A stretch of 64,000 nucleotides of DNA from Halicephalobus mephisto (taxonomy: Eukaryota > Nematoda > Chromadorea > Rhabditida > Panagrolaimidae): positions 146,018 through 210,017 of the forward strand of contig SWDT01000134.1 of NCBI GenBank assembly GCA_009193035.1, read 5' to 3'. Position numbers and translations under genes: made by a program. Of this stretch, positions 1 to 11,273 are shown in pieces. A model generated the notes under the pieces. That model saw only the letters and a list, made by a program, of their open reading frames with translations, was not told the DNA's origin and made no database searches. Within the stretch, counting starts at the first letter, position 1. Every line of letters starts with the position of its first letter.

Positions 1-1831
1 AATTTTCTACTTTTACTAATTATATGATGTAACTTTTGTAAAAAAGAACTGTAAGTACGTCAAAAATGAGTTTTTTCGTTGAAATATAAACTTTTGAAGG
101 ATATGAAGAATTTTCTAAATTCAAGACATTTTGGATGTTTTAGTTTTGTTTGTTTTTACAAAAAATTAAAAATATGAATTTTGAAGCAGAGAAATGGAAG
201 TAGTAATCAAAGGAAGAAATAAACAATTGGTTCAAGTTGAAAACTGAGATTCTAGTCCTTATAACTACAGAATTTTTTATAAAAAAATCCACAAGCCTAG
301 GTTTGTTTAAATACGTTTTTTCAGATTTGACACAATCCAAGAAATTACGAAATTTAACGATTTTCAAGTTATTCTACGTAGTCTTATTTTCGACACAAAA
401 AACTACTTTTAGATTTAAATAAAAATATCTAAAATAGGAAGACGATATAAATTCCGATTTCGAAAATCACAATTGAAGTTGATTTTAGGATCAGGATTTT
501 GAAAATCAACTTTAGCTTTGGGATTTGAAATAAATCTCCAGATGCTGCAGATCGATTTCAAACTAACTTCGAATTTGATATTGACAATTCATCTTTTTTC
601 GGTACTTTTGTTAAATTCGAGGGTATTTAAATATTTAAATCAAAGAATGCAATTATACAAATCAACCGTTAAATGGAAAACCCGGGTACATAAGGTTCGA
701 AATGAATCACACAGAATTTTCTCTTTTATTTCATAATATTTACTTCATTTTGTTTGTTTTTTATAATTGAATTAACTTAATATATCAATCAAGAAAACAT
801 TGATTTAAAAGGATTTGTGAAAAGTGCAATTTCTAACGACAACAGTCTTGTTAATATCATTGGATTTCCATTTTTTAAAACATAATTTCATTATTTTCGA
901 CATTTAAAAAAATCCCTAGATGTATGTTTTGTAGTATTTCTACAATTCCTTGGATTTCCTCGTAATGAAGGTATTCAAGAAGCTCAGTAACGCAATGGAT
1001 GAACTTAATGCGGTTCAAATTGTAATACCCAACAAGCGTAAATTTGAGCTGTGTTAGGATAAGGATGTAAATAATATAAATCTTTACTGTAATAGTAAAA
1101 TAAAGATACATTATAATTCTCAACACGTAACAACCAAGATCCTCACTCATGTCCTACAGTATTCCACGCTCCCTGATATTTAAGCCATCGCTTCTCGTGT
1201 TTCTTTCTAGTCTAGTTCCTCCAACATCGTTATTGATAATCAGCATATGTCTATAGAATATCCTGTAAATTAAAATTATCAATGTGATTTCTTAAGTCTC
1301 CTTATGTCGTCAGAGTGAAAAGATTATCCCAAACGATTACTCAATATCTCCTAATCCGATGAACTGCCTCTAGGTCTTTTATTCCGATGAGATATCTAGC
1401 CATTGGATAACTGGTATGCAATCAAGTATGTAATTATATCTCAAATTGGATAATACTGATAAATTATTTCCAAACAAGAACTATGAACATTAATTTTATA
1501 TTTATTTTTTAACAGTGTATCAAAGATTCTATGCCATGTTTAGAAACAGAAATTATGACAATGTGGAGTTACAGTAATGCCAGTTTTTTACTGGGTATAT
1601 TTATGACGATTTTGAATGGTTTAATCACTAGCTTTCTAGAGTTTTTAGATATGTAAATGAAATAATCTCATTCCGTCGTGTTACTACCCTTCATTATTTT
1701 TAATCACAACCATATTACCTCACCAGGACAGATACTCAATAACTAGAGATCTAGTACGTAAAACTTATCATTGCAATATAAATAAAGCTAGTCGAATCAT
1801 TAAGTTATGTTATTAAATCGAATTAGTCTGA
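1..1831. other. AT-rich intergenic stretch, no supported gene
   Basis: Low-complexity AT-rich sequence with scattered short open frames that lack good starts, splice signals or family resemblance. Bases about 1040-1225 are a diverged copy of 3690-3862 (shared blocks around AAATCTTTAC and CTCCCTGATATT), so at least part of it is old duplicated, probably non-coding, DNA. Nothing else was recognised. Confidence 0.5.
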
Positions 1832-3100
1832 TTACTTCCCTTGGATCGCAACGTTGACATCCTCCATTTTGACGTTGTTGTTCCTGGGGAGTTGTGCTCC
1901 GGTAGCATCCTCGAGGAACTTTATACAGAGTGAAGAGTACTCCTCTGGATAACTTCTCCAGTGTTCTACATGGAGACTGTCCCCCCAGCATTGGAGTTGG
2001 ATGTCCTTTCCTCGTTCCTTCTGAGTATTGGCGAATTCTTCAATCGAGAAATCAGAGCAAATTTCATCGTCGTGAGAGTAGAGGTAGAGCTGCTTCCGGG
2101 GAATGTCCTTCATCGTTAGTAATTTGAAGTAAGCGTAAGTCGACTCGTAAGTACTGGAATCGAAGAGGGATTGGAGGTAAATCAGAGCCCGATGAGAAGA
2201 GATGAATCCGACCAAGACCAACCGATAAGTGTTCCTGGTTAAAGAACTGAACTTGGAAGGCGGAAGAGTCGCAAAAGAAACAGCTTTGGCAGTTTGCCAC
2301 GGCATGACATTGGCTGGGCAACTAAAGTAATGAGTAAAGAAGTATTTACATAAACTCAAAACGAACCTATCAAATATAACTCCCTTGACTCTGGCCTTGA
2401 TAGCTTCGCCGTTGGAGACATTGCCGAAGAGGTCCCAGAGGGCCGCAAACAGAGAACACCCATTCATACTAAACACGTGAAAGACTACTGGACTCGTATC
2501 ATCGTCTACGAACACCTTCTCATACATATCTTGCGCAAATGTGGGAAATGACCGGAAGCCCCGTATTTTCTTTATCGGCGTAGTGTAACGGACAATTGAG
2601 CATCTAAAATTGTGTGTTGTTATATCAAAATACAAACTACGAAAACTCACCCTTTGTCTTCGTAAATTTGACTGTATTTCTTCAAATAACGATCCCGACA
2701 TCCAGCCCAACCGAAAAGCAAAACCAACGGGGCATCTGGATTTGGAGATTTCTGCACAATGATATAATCCTTGTCATTGGTCATGATGCCGGAAGGTATC
2801 CGATCCCTGAAACAGAATAACCGCGTCATCGAAACATTTCTTGATTTATATGGCTGAGGCAGTACACGTAACATAGCTAAGTGATTTCAAAACATTTGAT
2901 AAAGAAATTGTCTGCGATAAAAAACATAAAATGTGTAGGTACAGAATTTCTGGCTTAGTTAAAGGATGAAAGTTCAAATCGATTTTTAGAAACGAAAACC
3001 GACGAGGAAAAGAGTTCACATAGGAAACAGGGAGAGCAGACGAACTCAAAGAACGAACACACATCCTCGCCGCAGGAGGTCGTTTCTTAGAACAGAACAT
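1832..3100 (-). CDS. TMEM53: TMEM53/DUF829-family alpha/beta-hydrolase-fold protein
   Basis: Four exons on the minus strand (3100-3000, 2806-2651, 2603-2367, 2321-1832) join in frame to 327 residues. The family (human TMEM53, DUF829) has an alpha/beta-hydrolase fold and in vertebrates sits at the nuclear envelope; no reaction is firmly assigned. Seen here: the strand-turn LLFGWAGC near residue 63-70, IVRYTTP after it, the nucleophile-elbow-like FHVFSMNG near 130, IFDSCPAN, an acidic SHDDEI segment, and a C-terminal histidine in HVEHWRSYP followed by YYTSLC-like YSSLCIKFL. These match the order of the family's conserved blocks. Exon 1 encodes about 34 Arg/Ser-rich residues that could be a targeting sequence; the first-exon start is the least certain part. 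The elbow is SMNG rather than the SNGG of vertebrates. A downstream Met in exon 2 could be an alternative start. Confidence 0.88.
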
Positions 3101-5977
3101 GGATTAAGAACGTGTTGTCAGGATTATGACAGCGACAAATGATGACCATAAGGAAAACCTTCCGAAGGAGAGGAACAATAAAAGCATCGTCAAAAAAACG
3201 ATTAGATTTTTTGCAGAAATGCAAACTTAGTTCGCATCGAATTACGAAAGCCACAAATATTTCACAAAAAATTGTCAACTAAGGTGTAACTCAGGCAAAA
3301 GTCCTCTATTTCTGAGGCGGTACAGATTCTGACGTAGACAAATGAGGGTAATAACGAAAGCAAACGTGAATTTCATGTGGAATTTGAGGATAAAATTCTT
3401 TTTTTTTGGAATTCTCTTTCGCTGAAAGTTCAGATTTTACAAGATAAGCTTAAGGTTGTTTTTATTATGTACACATTTTTAGATTGATAAAATCCAGTTG
3501 TTTGCGAAATCCACCTGACAATCGATTTTTCAGAACAATGATCTTTATGGAATTTTTTAGAGTGCATAATAGAATTTTTGTGAAACATAAGATAAATAAA
3601 AATGCTCTAGTAATCGATATATTCGATAATGTCACTTTTGTAGATAGTCGTATTTTATTTTTTCATTGTTTTCATATTGTTAAGATTAGGAATAAGAAGA
3701 ACAATACAAATCTTTACTTGACAAATAAAGTACAGACGAACAACGTATATAACAGTCACAACAGAACCGCAAGTTTCACTCTTGTCCTAAAGTACCCTAT
3801 ACTCCCTGATATTCAGGCTATCTCTTCAGGTCCTCTCTATTGTAGTTTCTGTCCTAACATATGAAAATAGTAAATTATTTAAATGATTTTAGGTACATTA
3901 AACATGCGTTAATCTGTCGTTCCAATAGACTAAGAAGATTAAATTTTCAAAAATGCCTTGTTGGATGGTTTTTCTAGGATAAATTAAAACCGTTTTAACA
4001 ACAAATAAAAGTTTTTTATTTTAGTAGTGAATTGAAAGTTTGTGCGTTACTGTATCAGAAGAGATTTTTGTATTTCCAAAGTACTCGGGATATTAAGAAC
4101 CATGGGAAATAACGGATAATCCCAAAGCACAATAACCTACATTTTTAAAAATAAATGTGGATTGTTAGGAATTGCAAGTTGGAGAAACTTAAAACTAATA
4201 CAATTTTATTTTCATTTGAAGTCAACAGCTTTGAGGTTAAGCTCAAAAAACGTACTGAAGTCCATAAAAAATCAACATCAAAGTCAAATTAAATTTCTGA
4301 ACAATAATTGGATAAGCTAGTCTAATGTTACAGGTAATTTTTGACTTTGAAATCTTCATAAATGGAGCTACAAAAACATCAGGTGATCTGTCCAAACATT
4401 ACAAGCAGAGTGCAGATTTCGACTTCGACTTTGATGTCGACCCTTTTATAAACATCAATATCGAACATTGAACTACAGTATGTTTATCAAGATTGACAAG
4501 ATATCAGTGATCCTCACACTGAAAGGTTACTTCTTTATTACTTTGAAAATGTACAAATTACCAGAGCACAATTACCTAAAAGAGGAATGGATTCAGCATA
4601 TGATTCCTTCATTATCTTCTTTGACTACAGTATTTTTTTAGCATCCTAATGTTCTTTCAATAATTCGAAATTGATAAATTATTTTTGGAATGGATCGTTT
4701 TCCCTAAAGATTCTCATGGCGATTTTTTCTTTCAAGATACACCCATTTGAATGAACTAGTGATAATTAAAGAAAAAAATTAAACTACTCTTATAATAGTG
4801 GGAAATTGCATACTAACTTGCAGAACTCAGCTCTTTTAGTTAAGTTTTCCACTCGAAGAAACGGATTTAGTTATTTAAATTTAGTCTCAAGATCCGTAGT
4901 AATCTCATTTATATCCAACACAATAACTTAGATTAAACTTAATGTGATTTAATAATCTAAAAAAATAAAGCTTATGATCCTGAACAGCAACAAAGTAGTC
5001 TCAATAAAAAGCTTTCCTTCTGTTATAATAACGTCTGTAATTTTTTATATCGTTTTTAAGTAAATTCTTTGGTTTTAATTATCCGAGTTTTGAGACTACA
5101 ATAGTTATCGAAACTACAGTATACATAAGGAAGCGGGGAATTGAAGTGAAGTAAAATTTCACATTTACACGCAAAAATGGATATATTAAAACTGCTTTGA
5201 TTTAGTGGAGACATCATATTTAATGTACCAGTGTATATTAAATATAATGTATTCGATTCATTAGAGTCGTTTTAATATACTCTTTTTGTGCGTACATTTG
5301 GAACAGTTTGTATCTTCTCCTATCTAATAAATATAAGGTGAATAGAAAACATTCAGAAGATATTCGAAACTGCGTGGGACTAGTGAGACCATTGTACATG
5401 TCAGCATTAAAGATTGAATTAAATATGTCGTTTTAATAGTAAAATCCTCTAAAATTAATAATCAATCATCCTTATTTAATTTCCCCGATTTTAAATGAAT
5501 ATGCATTATTTTCTCCTCAGTTGTGCTTCAAACATATTTTAGTCTGAAATAAGTTTTTGTTTTTGCTTACCAAACGGTTTTAGTTGCTGTCAATTATAAT
5601 AGTTCTTGGTTCACAACTGATTTAATTCTTCATAAACAGAACTTCAAAAGTTAATCAACATTTATGATATGAATTTTAATGTTCACTGTGTATGTTGTGA
5701 TTCCATTCAAGCTTATGACGTGACAATCGATAAAAACCAGACTGATTCGTTTCAGCCACAGTAAACGACCGACAAGAGGTTATTGCGTGGGAAAACTAAT
5801 TTTTAAATGAATAATTGTTAGAATTTTCCGATTCAGTGCATCTGCTTCTGAATTCCAAACTTCACTCTCCTTCGGTTTCTTGATCAGTGTTTAGTTATAA
5901 TTGTAACTGTTGTTTTTCTAATGCAATCTTCTAATAATATTTATGTGATAAAAAGATTTTGTAATCTTTACTTTTAG
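3101..5977. other. intergenic stretch with a MITE-like element
   Basis: About 2.9 kb without a supportable gene between the divergently oriented TMEM53-like and GT14 genes, so it should hold both promoters. A 126-residue open frame at 3484-3864 lies in the diverged repeat shared with 1040-1225 and is not supported as a gene. A small inverted-repeat element lies at about 5160-5300 (listed separately). Confidence 0.5.
5160..5300. mobile_element. MITE-like short inverted-repeat element
   Basis: Imperfect terminal inverted repeats of about 23 bases: left arm 5170-5192 (CGCAAAAATGGATATATT then AAAAC) and right arm 5269-5292, whose reverse complement is CGCACAAAAAGAGTATATT then AAAAC. The roughly 75-base interior contains TTTAATGTACCAGTGTATA and has no coding capacity. 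A related element with CACACAAAAAT ends and TTTAATGTA-type interior lies at about 12164-12268. Non-autonomous DNA-transposon origin is inferred from this structure. Confidence 0.5.
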
Positions 5978-7466
5978 ATGCGATCTACATTGCCTTCTTC
6001 TGGTCCATGGTTTCGATTACCCCGACCTTCAGCAAAGATTATCATTTTGTTGGGCATTATGACACTTGCACTGAATAACTTTCCGTTTTTGATGGATTTG
6101 GTGATAGAGAGAGTAGATTACATTACGGAAAAGTCCTATAGTGCAGATCCTGCTCCAAGGTACATGAGACACGAGAAGACGATTGAACTTGATTGTGAGG
6201 CTTTCTTCCGGGATGACGAGTACTCGAAGAACTATATCAGGAAACAAAGGGCAAGGAGGATAACAATGAGAGACTATCCACAACTAAAGACTGATTGCGA
6301 GTCTATTAGAAGTAGGGGCTACTATCCAAAGAAGCCATTGAGTCAGATGGAAGCGGACTTTCCTTTGGCTTTTTCGAAAGTTGTTTATACAGTGGGTTAT
6401 CAGTATTACCAAAGAAGAATCTCGACAACTTTATTTCAGGATTATCTCTATCTTGAAACTCTTTTTCGTCTCGAATACGCTCCGCAGAACGTGTATTGCT
6501 TTACAGTCGATGTCAAAGCAGATCCATTATTCAAGAAGAGGATAAAAGACCTCCAATCTTGTTTCCCGGATAATATTATTATCTCGAAAGTTGAATACAA
6601 CGTCAGCAATCATGGATACAACCTTAGTTCTGCCAACTGGGCTTGTGTTGAGGAGATCAAGGACAGGAAATGGGAATACGTATTTTTACTCCAAAATTTT
6701 GATGTAAAAATAAAAACAAATGCCGAATTGGTTAGAATTCTGAAGACGTACGATGGAGCCAATGACGTGAGTTCCTTAATAGCAAAGACCAGTTTATATG
6801 ATGTGAAGTATAACTGGACTTTCGCTTCATTGAACTTATTTAAAGATCGTAAGAGCTAGCGTTTTGTAATTTTAAAATAAAATTAATCTTTAAGCAATGA
6901 AAAATGCCGACAAGGATTCTAATGGGAAACTCCAGTCTCTTCGAATAACAAAATCCCTCAGCGAAGTAACTCTCTCCCGCGCAGCTGCCAACTACATTCT
7001 GAACAACATGAACCTAACGACTTACATAAAAGTTCTCGAACGCGGGCGTTACGCCATGGATGAGTTCTTCATTACCTCCTTAAACTCCAACGAGAATGTT
7101 AAGCTCCCCGGAGGATACACCACTAAATGCCTGGATAAAGGTTATCAACAATGGGGTCTAACAAGGTTAACTACCTGGTATTACAATAAAACGAAGTGTA
7201 AAAGCCATCATTGGAGGCATTATATTTGCATCTTTGGAATGGAGGATCTCAGATGGGTCGATCAGTCAAAGTACTTCTTTGCCAACAAAATTATGGCTTA
7301 CTTTGATTTCGGTGCTTTGGATTGCATGCTTGAAAGAGTCTACAACAGGACTTACTTCTCCAAAGATCCCTTTTTCGATCTTTCTTTGTATGAGAATCTG
7401 CCTCAAGTCAGATATCACAAAATGAGGAAAGAAGGACGAGATTTATCTCAGTTTAATTGTACTTGA
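5978..7466 (+). CDS. GT14 core-2/I-branching-type N-acetylglucosaminyltransferase-like (Branch domain)
   Basis: Two exons (5978-6848, 6895-7466), 46-base intron with acceptor TTTAAG, giving 480 residues. The start ATG follows directly on TTACTTTTAG, a likely trans-splice acceptor. Type II topology: a short N-terminal cytosolic part, a membrane segment around residues 19-45 (KIIILLGIMTLAL), then a luminal domain. Conserved Branch-domain blocks are visible: LAFSKVVYTVGYQY, LFRLEYAPQNVYCFTVD, the ANWACVEEI and WEYVFLLQNFDVKIKTN region, then ITKSLSEVTLSRAAANYIL in exon 2. The family (PF02485, C. elegans gly genes) transfers N-acetylglucosamine onto O-glycan-like acceptors in the Golgi; nematode-expanded members are often of unknown specificity. 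The sulfotransferase gene follows 178 bases downstream on the same strand. Exact acceptor cannot be told. Confidence 0.9.
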
Positions 7467-7644
7467 AGCTTTAATAGTGGTTTTTGATAAAAAAAACAAC
7501 TTGTTCTTGATTTGCAAATTCGTTGTTCGTTCAAATTTCGTTTTTTACTAAATCTGCTGTAATCATGAATATAAATGAATTGCCGGTCTTTCCCTCTGAT
7601 TAAAACTAGAGCTTGATGGATTGGAATTTTGAAAACCAAAAAGA

Positions 7645-8763
7645 ATGGTGTTCACAGCGACAGACGGGTACCAGAAAGTAAGAACTACTACTGCCTTCGG
7701 ATGTCGAGAAGTTACCCGATGGATATTGATAGGAATGAGTTGTTTTATTGTTTACTATGTTTTCTTTGGAGATAGTAATGGATCAAGAGTTGTTAGAAAT
7801 AACACGAAACAAGGGAAATTGACTGTTGAGAATATCTGTGTTGGAGAAAACTGGAATTCTTGTGCCTTACCTATGACCAATTTTGAAGGAGAATTCAGGG
7901 TAAATACTGTAGTTTGTTTGAGGAACATCTCAAGTAATTTCAGTTCGCGGCCAAATACCATTTAAATGTCTGTGCCATCCCCAAGAGCATCTCCACCATC
8001 TTGACAGCAGTGGTCTGTGCCTTACATGATTATGGCAATTTTCGACGCAAAAACAGAAAAATCATCGAGGAGTTGTTCGATAACAGGTAAGTTATCTGTT
8101 TCCTTTGCATTTAGTTCCATGATCTTTCTCGTTGATTCCTCCAGGTTGTGCAAGGGAAAAAATGAAGTCTATACGATAGACGATCTCATCAAACATCCTC
8201 GGTCTGCTTTCGACAGGAGGAATCCCCTCGAGTGGACTCACGTCGTAGTCGTCCGAGAGCCCATGGAGCGTTTCATCAGTGGGTTCTTGGACCGCTGCAT
8301 CATCCACCAGACATGGAAACAAGAACCTAACGACTGTTATTACTGTAAGAACAACCTGACTTGCTTCCTTGAAAATCTTCATGCAACAATGTGGGATGAC
8401 TCCAAAATCTACCACACGAAAGATAACTACCACTACTTTCCTCAGTCTTGGTGGTGTGAAATGGGACGTTATATGGCCAGAAACTTTACAATCATGAAAT
8501 TCAGCAAAGAGAATGCTGAGCCTTTCTGGAGGGAGTTCTTCGAGTTACTGAGAGCGAAAGGAGTCTCGGAAGATATCATCCAGTTCCTCAACGAGGGAGT
8601 CCATGAAGGAAGCACTTCTCATTCCACCTATCACATGAAAGAAGAGAAAAGAAAGCTTATTCAGGAACTGAATAAACCATATCATATGAAATTGTTCCTG
8701 AAAATGTTCTATTATGATTACGTTCTCTTTGGTTATCCTCTCCCCAATGTTGATCTAGAGTAA
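7645..8763 (+). CDS. carbohydrate sulfotransferase (Sulfotransfer_2 family)
   Basis: Three exons (7645-7899, 7944-8086, 8145-8763) give 338 residues. A single membrane anchor at about residues 27-42 (ILIGMSCFIVYYVFF) makes it type II, as expected for Golgi PAPS-dependent sulfotransferases. The 5'-phosphosulfate loop is seen as CAIPKSISTILTAVVC (about 95-110), spanning the usual nematode position, and the 3'-phosphate loop as VVVREPMERFISGFLDRC (about 167-184). Later family blocks include FFPQSWWC-like YHYFPQSWWCEMG and the Cys-rich DCYYCKNNLTCF. The family transfers sulfate from PAPS to sugar hydroxyls; the large nematode set has mostly unknown acceptors. It follows the GT14 gene in the same orientation. 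The intron boundaries are supported by frame and by clean TTTCAG and CTCCAG acceptors. Confidence 0.9.
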
Positions 8764-9154
8764 TTTATTGTAATAAAAATGATCACCTTTCAATAATCAC
8801 CGATTAACCGTATGCCTTTCCACGACTGATAGTCTTTTTATGAAACCAGTTTTTAATCCAATGATTTTTGTTTATTTTTCGTTGATGTCATGTGGTAGAA
8901 CACCAAAAACAAATTAATCCATCAAGACTTGGAATAGGTTTTGGATTAGTCAAATTCTGCCATGCCTATTAATTTTTAAGTGTATTATTTAGTTATTACA
9001 GTGAAATGATCATCTATTCAAACATTATTCTGCAGAATGTTCCGATTTTTAAACATATTCTGTACATCGAACTATTAGGGCGGAGAATGAGAGTTAAGTA
9101 GTATTATTTTATTGATAATTTGTTATTTATTTCATACTTGAACACTGTCAAAGA
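8764..9154. other. intergenic, nothing recognised
   Basis: Short AT-rich spacer between the sulfotransferase and the first nuclear receptor gene. It should contain the 3' end of the former and the promoter of the latter; no defined element was recognised. Confidence 0.5.
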
Positions 9155-9879
9155 ATGATTAAGTGCAAAGTCTGTCAGACAGCGCCGGGATGTCCCAGGT
9201 ACGGGGGATGGGTATGCCCTGCTTGTGCTGTGTTCTTCAGAAGATTCGTCTTGTCTCCCAGAAGCTATAAATGCAAATTCCCAAACGACTGCGGGAAGCC
9301 TGGTAGAGGTAGGCTCTCAAGGGATAATCTTTAACTTAATCCACGAGGATTTCAGAATTCTTGATTTTCCGATGTCAAGCTTGTCGTCTTAAGGCCTGTT
9401 TATCTGTCGGAATGAAGACGGACAGAATAAAACGGTCCATGATTTCCTCCAAATCAAGTTCGCCCGAGGTATCTCCTTCTTCCCCTTCGTCAAAATCTCA
9501 AAACTCAACCTGGGCAATGTACCTCGAAGATTTAATCCTGACCATTATCCACAACCCCACTTCTACTCTGAACTTTATAAGCGGGGATGATTCTTCTCTT
9601 CTTCTGGAATCCAAAAAGAGGTTCCAAACACGGATTCTCAACTCAGCCCTTTCTCAAAGATTAGAGCTCTGGACAACAGAAATCCACAAAACAGATTTAA
9701 ATGAACACGAATTCAAGTTTCTCTGCGAAATGTTAGTGTTCAGGGTAGCTGTTCTTGTCCACAAGTTGAGCTCTCTCACTCATATCAGTCTTTTTCCTCA
9801 TTGCTCTATCCAAGAATCAAGAAAAGATCAAATTGATTCTCTCTGTAGATCAATTTTATCCACATTTGTCGTCTTTTAG
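9155..9879 (+). CDS. short supplementary nuclear hormone receptor
   Basis: Two exons (9155-9308, 9356-9879) give 225 residues. The N-terminus is a C4 zinc-finger DNA-binding domain: first finger CKVC, 13 residues, CPAC, followed by the P-box-like CPACAVFFRRF; second finger CKFPNDC, 11 residues, CQAC, then RLKACLSVGM. This CxACAxFFRR type is characteristic of the nematode HNF4-derived supplementary receptors. A Ser/Pro-rich hinge follows, then about 125 residues resembling only the first helices of a ligand-binding domain (WAMYLEDLIL, LELWTTEI, FKFLCEMLVFRVAVLVH). Usual family length is about 350-450 residues, so the C-terminal half with AF-2 is missing. A close relative with the same intron position and the same shortened end lies at 15624-16642. 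Likely a nuclear transcription factor; target unknown. Confidence 0.85.
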
Positions 9880-10152
9880 TCAACATAAAAAGTAAAGTAG
9901 TTTTTTAATCAAAAAGTCGATCAACAACGTGACTGTCCATGGAGAAATTCAATTATTCGTTTTCCATTCAATTTTAGTTTTTAATTGATGAAGACTGAAG
10001 AATTCTTGTTTTTGAATGATTATCATAATCTAGCAAAATTGTACAAGAGAAAACTATAAGTGAGAGATGTTTTTGGTCAAAAGTGTCCATAATCGATTAC
10101 ATAGATGGAACACAAGTATTATAAACAGTTTCAACAACATATTATTCATTTA

Positions 10153-11273
10153 TTATAATCCAAAAAACTTTTTCAAACAATATTGATCCATGACATTTAC
10201 GAAATATGATCTATGGAAGACGCTGAGGGGAGTGTCGTGAATGTACAGATATCTTCCATTGCTAGTCACTTGAGAAAAGACGTTGATAATGTTCAAACCT
10301 GTTTCGTTGTACTGTGTCGCGTCATGGAACTCTACATCTATTTGACAGATGACTGGGTAGTTTTCAGGATTGAAAGCAATTTCCGGAAACAATGCAAACT
10401 CATCTCCTTCAATGTCCATCAGTAGGAAATCAATAGTGTCGTTGATTCGGAAACTATTGAGAACTTGTTTGAAAGAGTAGTGTTGGAGGTCGTGATTGGT
10501 GTAATCATTTTTGCCTCCTCTTTTTCCTTCGAACCCTGAAGGGATTAATTTAATTTTACAACCACATAATCATACAGTAATAATCGACTTACGAAATATG
10601 GAAGCTTTGTAAGTCCCCTCTTGGGCTCCAACTAATCCCTTCAAGAATTCTCCACCCAATTCCTGCTTGTACATTCTCCCACTATCTACCTCATCCAGAT
10701 CAACGCCAAAGAATGTTGTTTGAGGATATAGACCTTTGAGTTGTTTTTCAGCCTTGACATCCTTACCGATGCCCAAGGTAACTACTCTCAGAGGATCGTT
10801 TTTGTCGATTGGTTTAACAAAATACTTTTCCTCGTCTTTGTTTTTGAGGATCGTGACAGGCAGCTTCGAAAGCAGAGAATTTGAACAGATCTGGATATAG
10901 AGCAAATTGATTTTATGACATTAGAAACATTCCTCACCTGTACATACTTGGAATAGCTTTTCCACTGATCTTGAAACTTACTGTGCGTTGACCGAACGTT
11001 CTCGAAGATTTCATCAAGACAACGAAGAGTTATGGTGATATCTTCAAACGATACCAGAGGTTGGTTCTTCTCTAAATCCGCAGGGATCTCATTAGCAGTT
11101 TTGTAAATATCATACATCGGCTGGTGATTGTCAGCTCTAATTGATGACCTGGGCCTTTCAACCACGTCACCATTGAGGTACTTTCGAGTTTCGGTGTTCT
11201 TTATCCTCTGGTAAAGAGCAAAAATAGTAAGAGCAGCCAAGACACTAGCCAGTACCCGAGAAGAACCCCTCAT
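10153..11273 (-). CDS. FkbM-type methyltransferase-domain protein, membrane anchored
   Basis: Three exons (11273-10938, 10890-10593, 10535-10153) give 338 residues. An N-terminal hydrophobic segment (residues about 8-22, LASVLAALTIFALYQ) predicts a type II or secreted luminal protein. The C-terminal half carries a Methyltransf_21 (FkbM-like) domain: a SAM-loop-like VVTLGIGKDVKAEKQL, TTFFGVDLDE, and the hallmark DFLLMDIEGDEF at about 247-258 with a following PVICQIDVEFH strand. Nematodes have a large family of such proteins; substrate and even catalytic activity are unproven. Introns are short with ATCCAG and CCTTCAG acceptors. It lies on the strand opposite the two nuclear receptors and between them. 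The first glycine-rich loop is weak, so loss of SAM binding is possible. Confidence 0.8.

Noticed and set aside
875..1150. 91-residue open frame, minus strand
   Set aside because: AT-driven composition and overlap with the same diverged repeat; no recognisable motif.
3484..3864. 126-residue open frame, plus strand
   Set aside because: Lies in a diverged repeat shared with 1040-1225, has low-complexity composition, no supporting splice or start context and no family resemblance.
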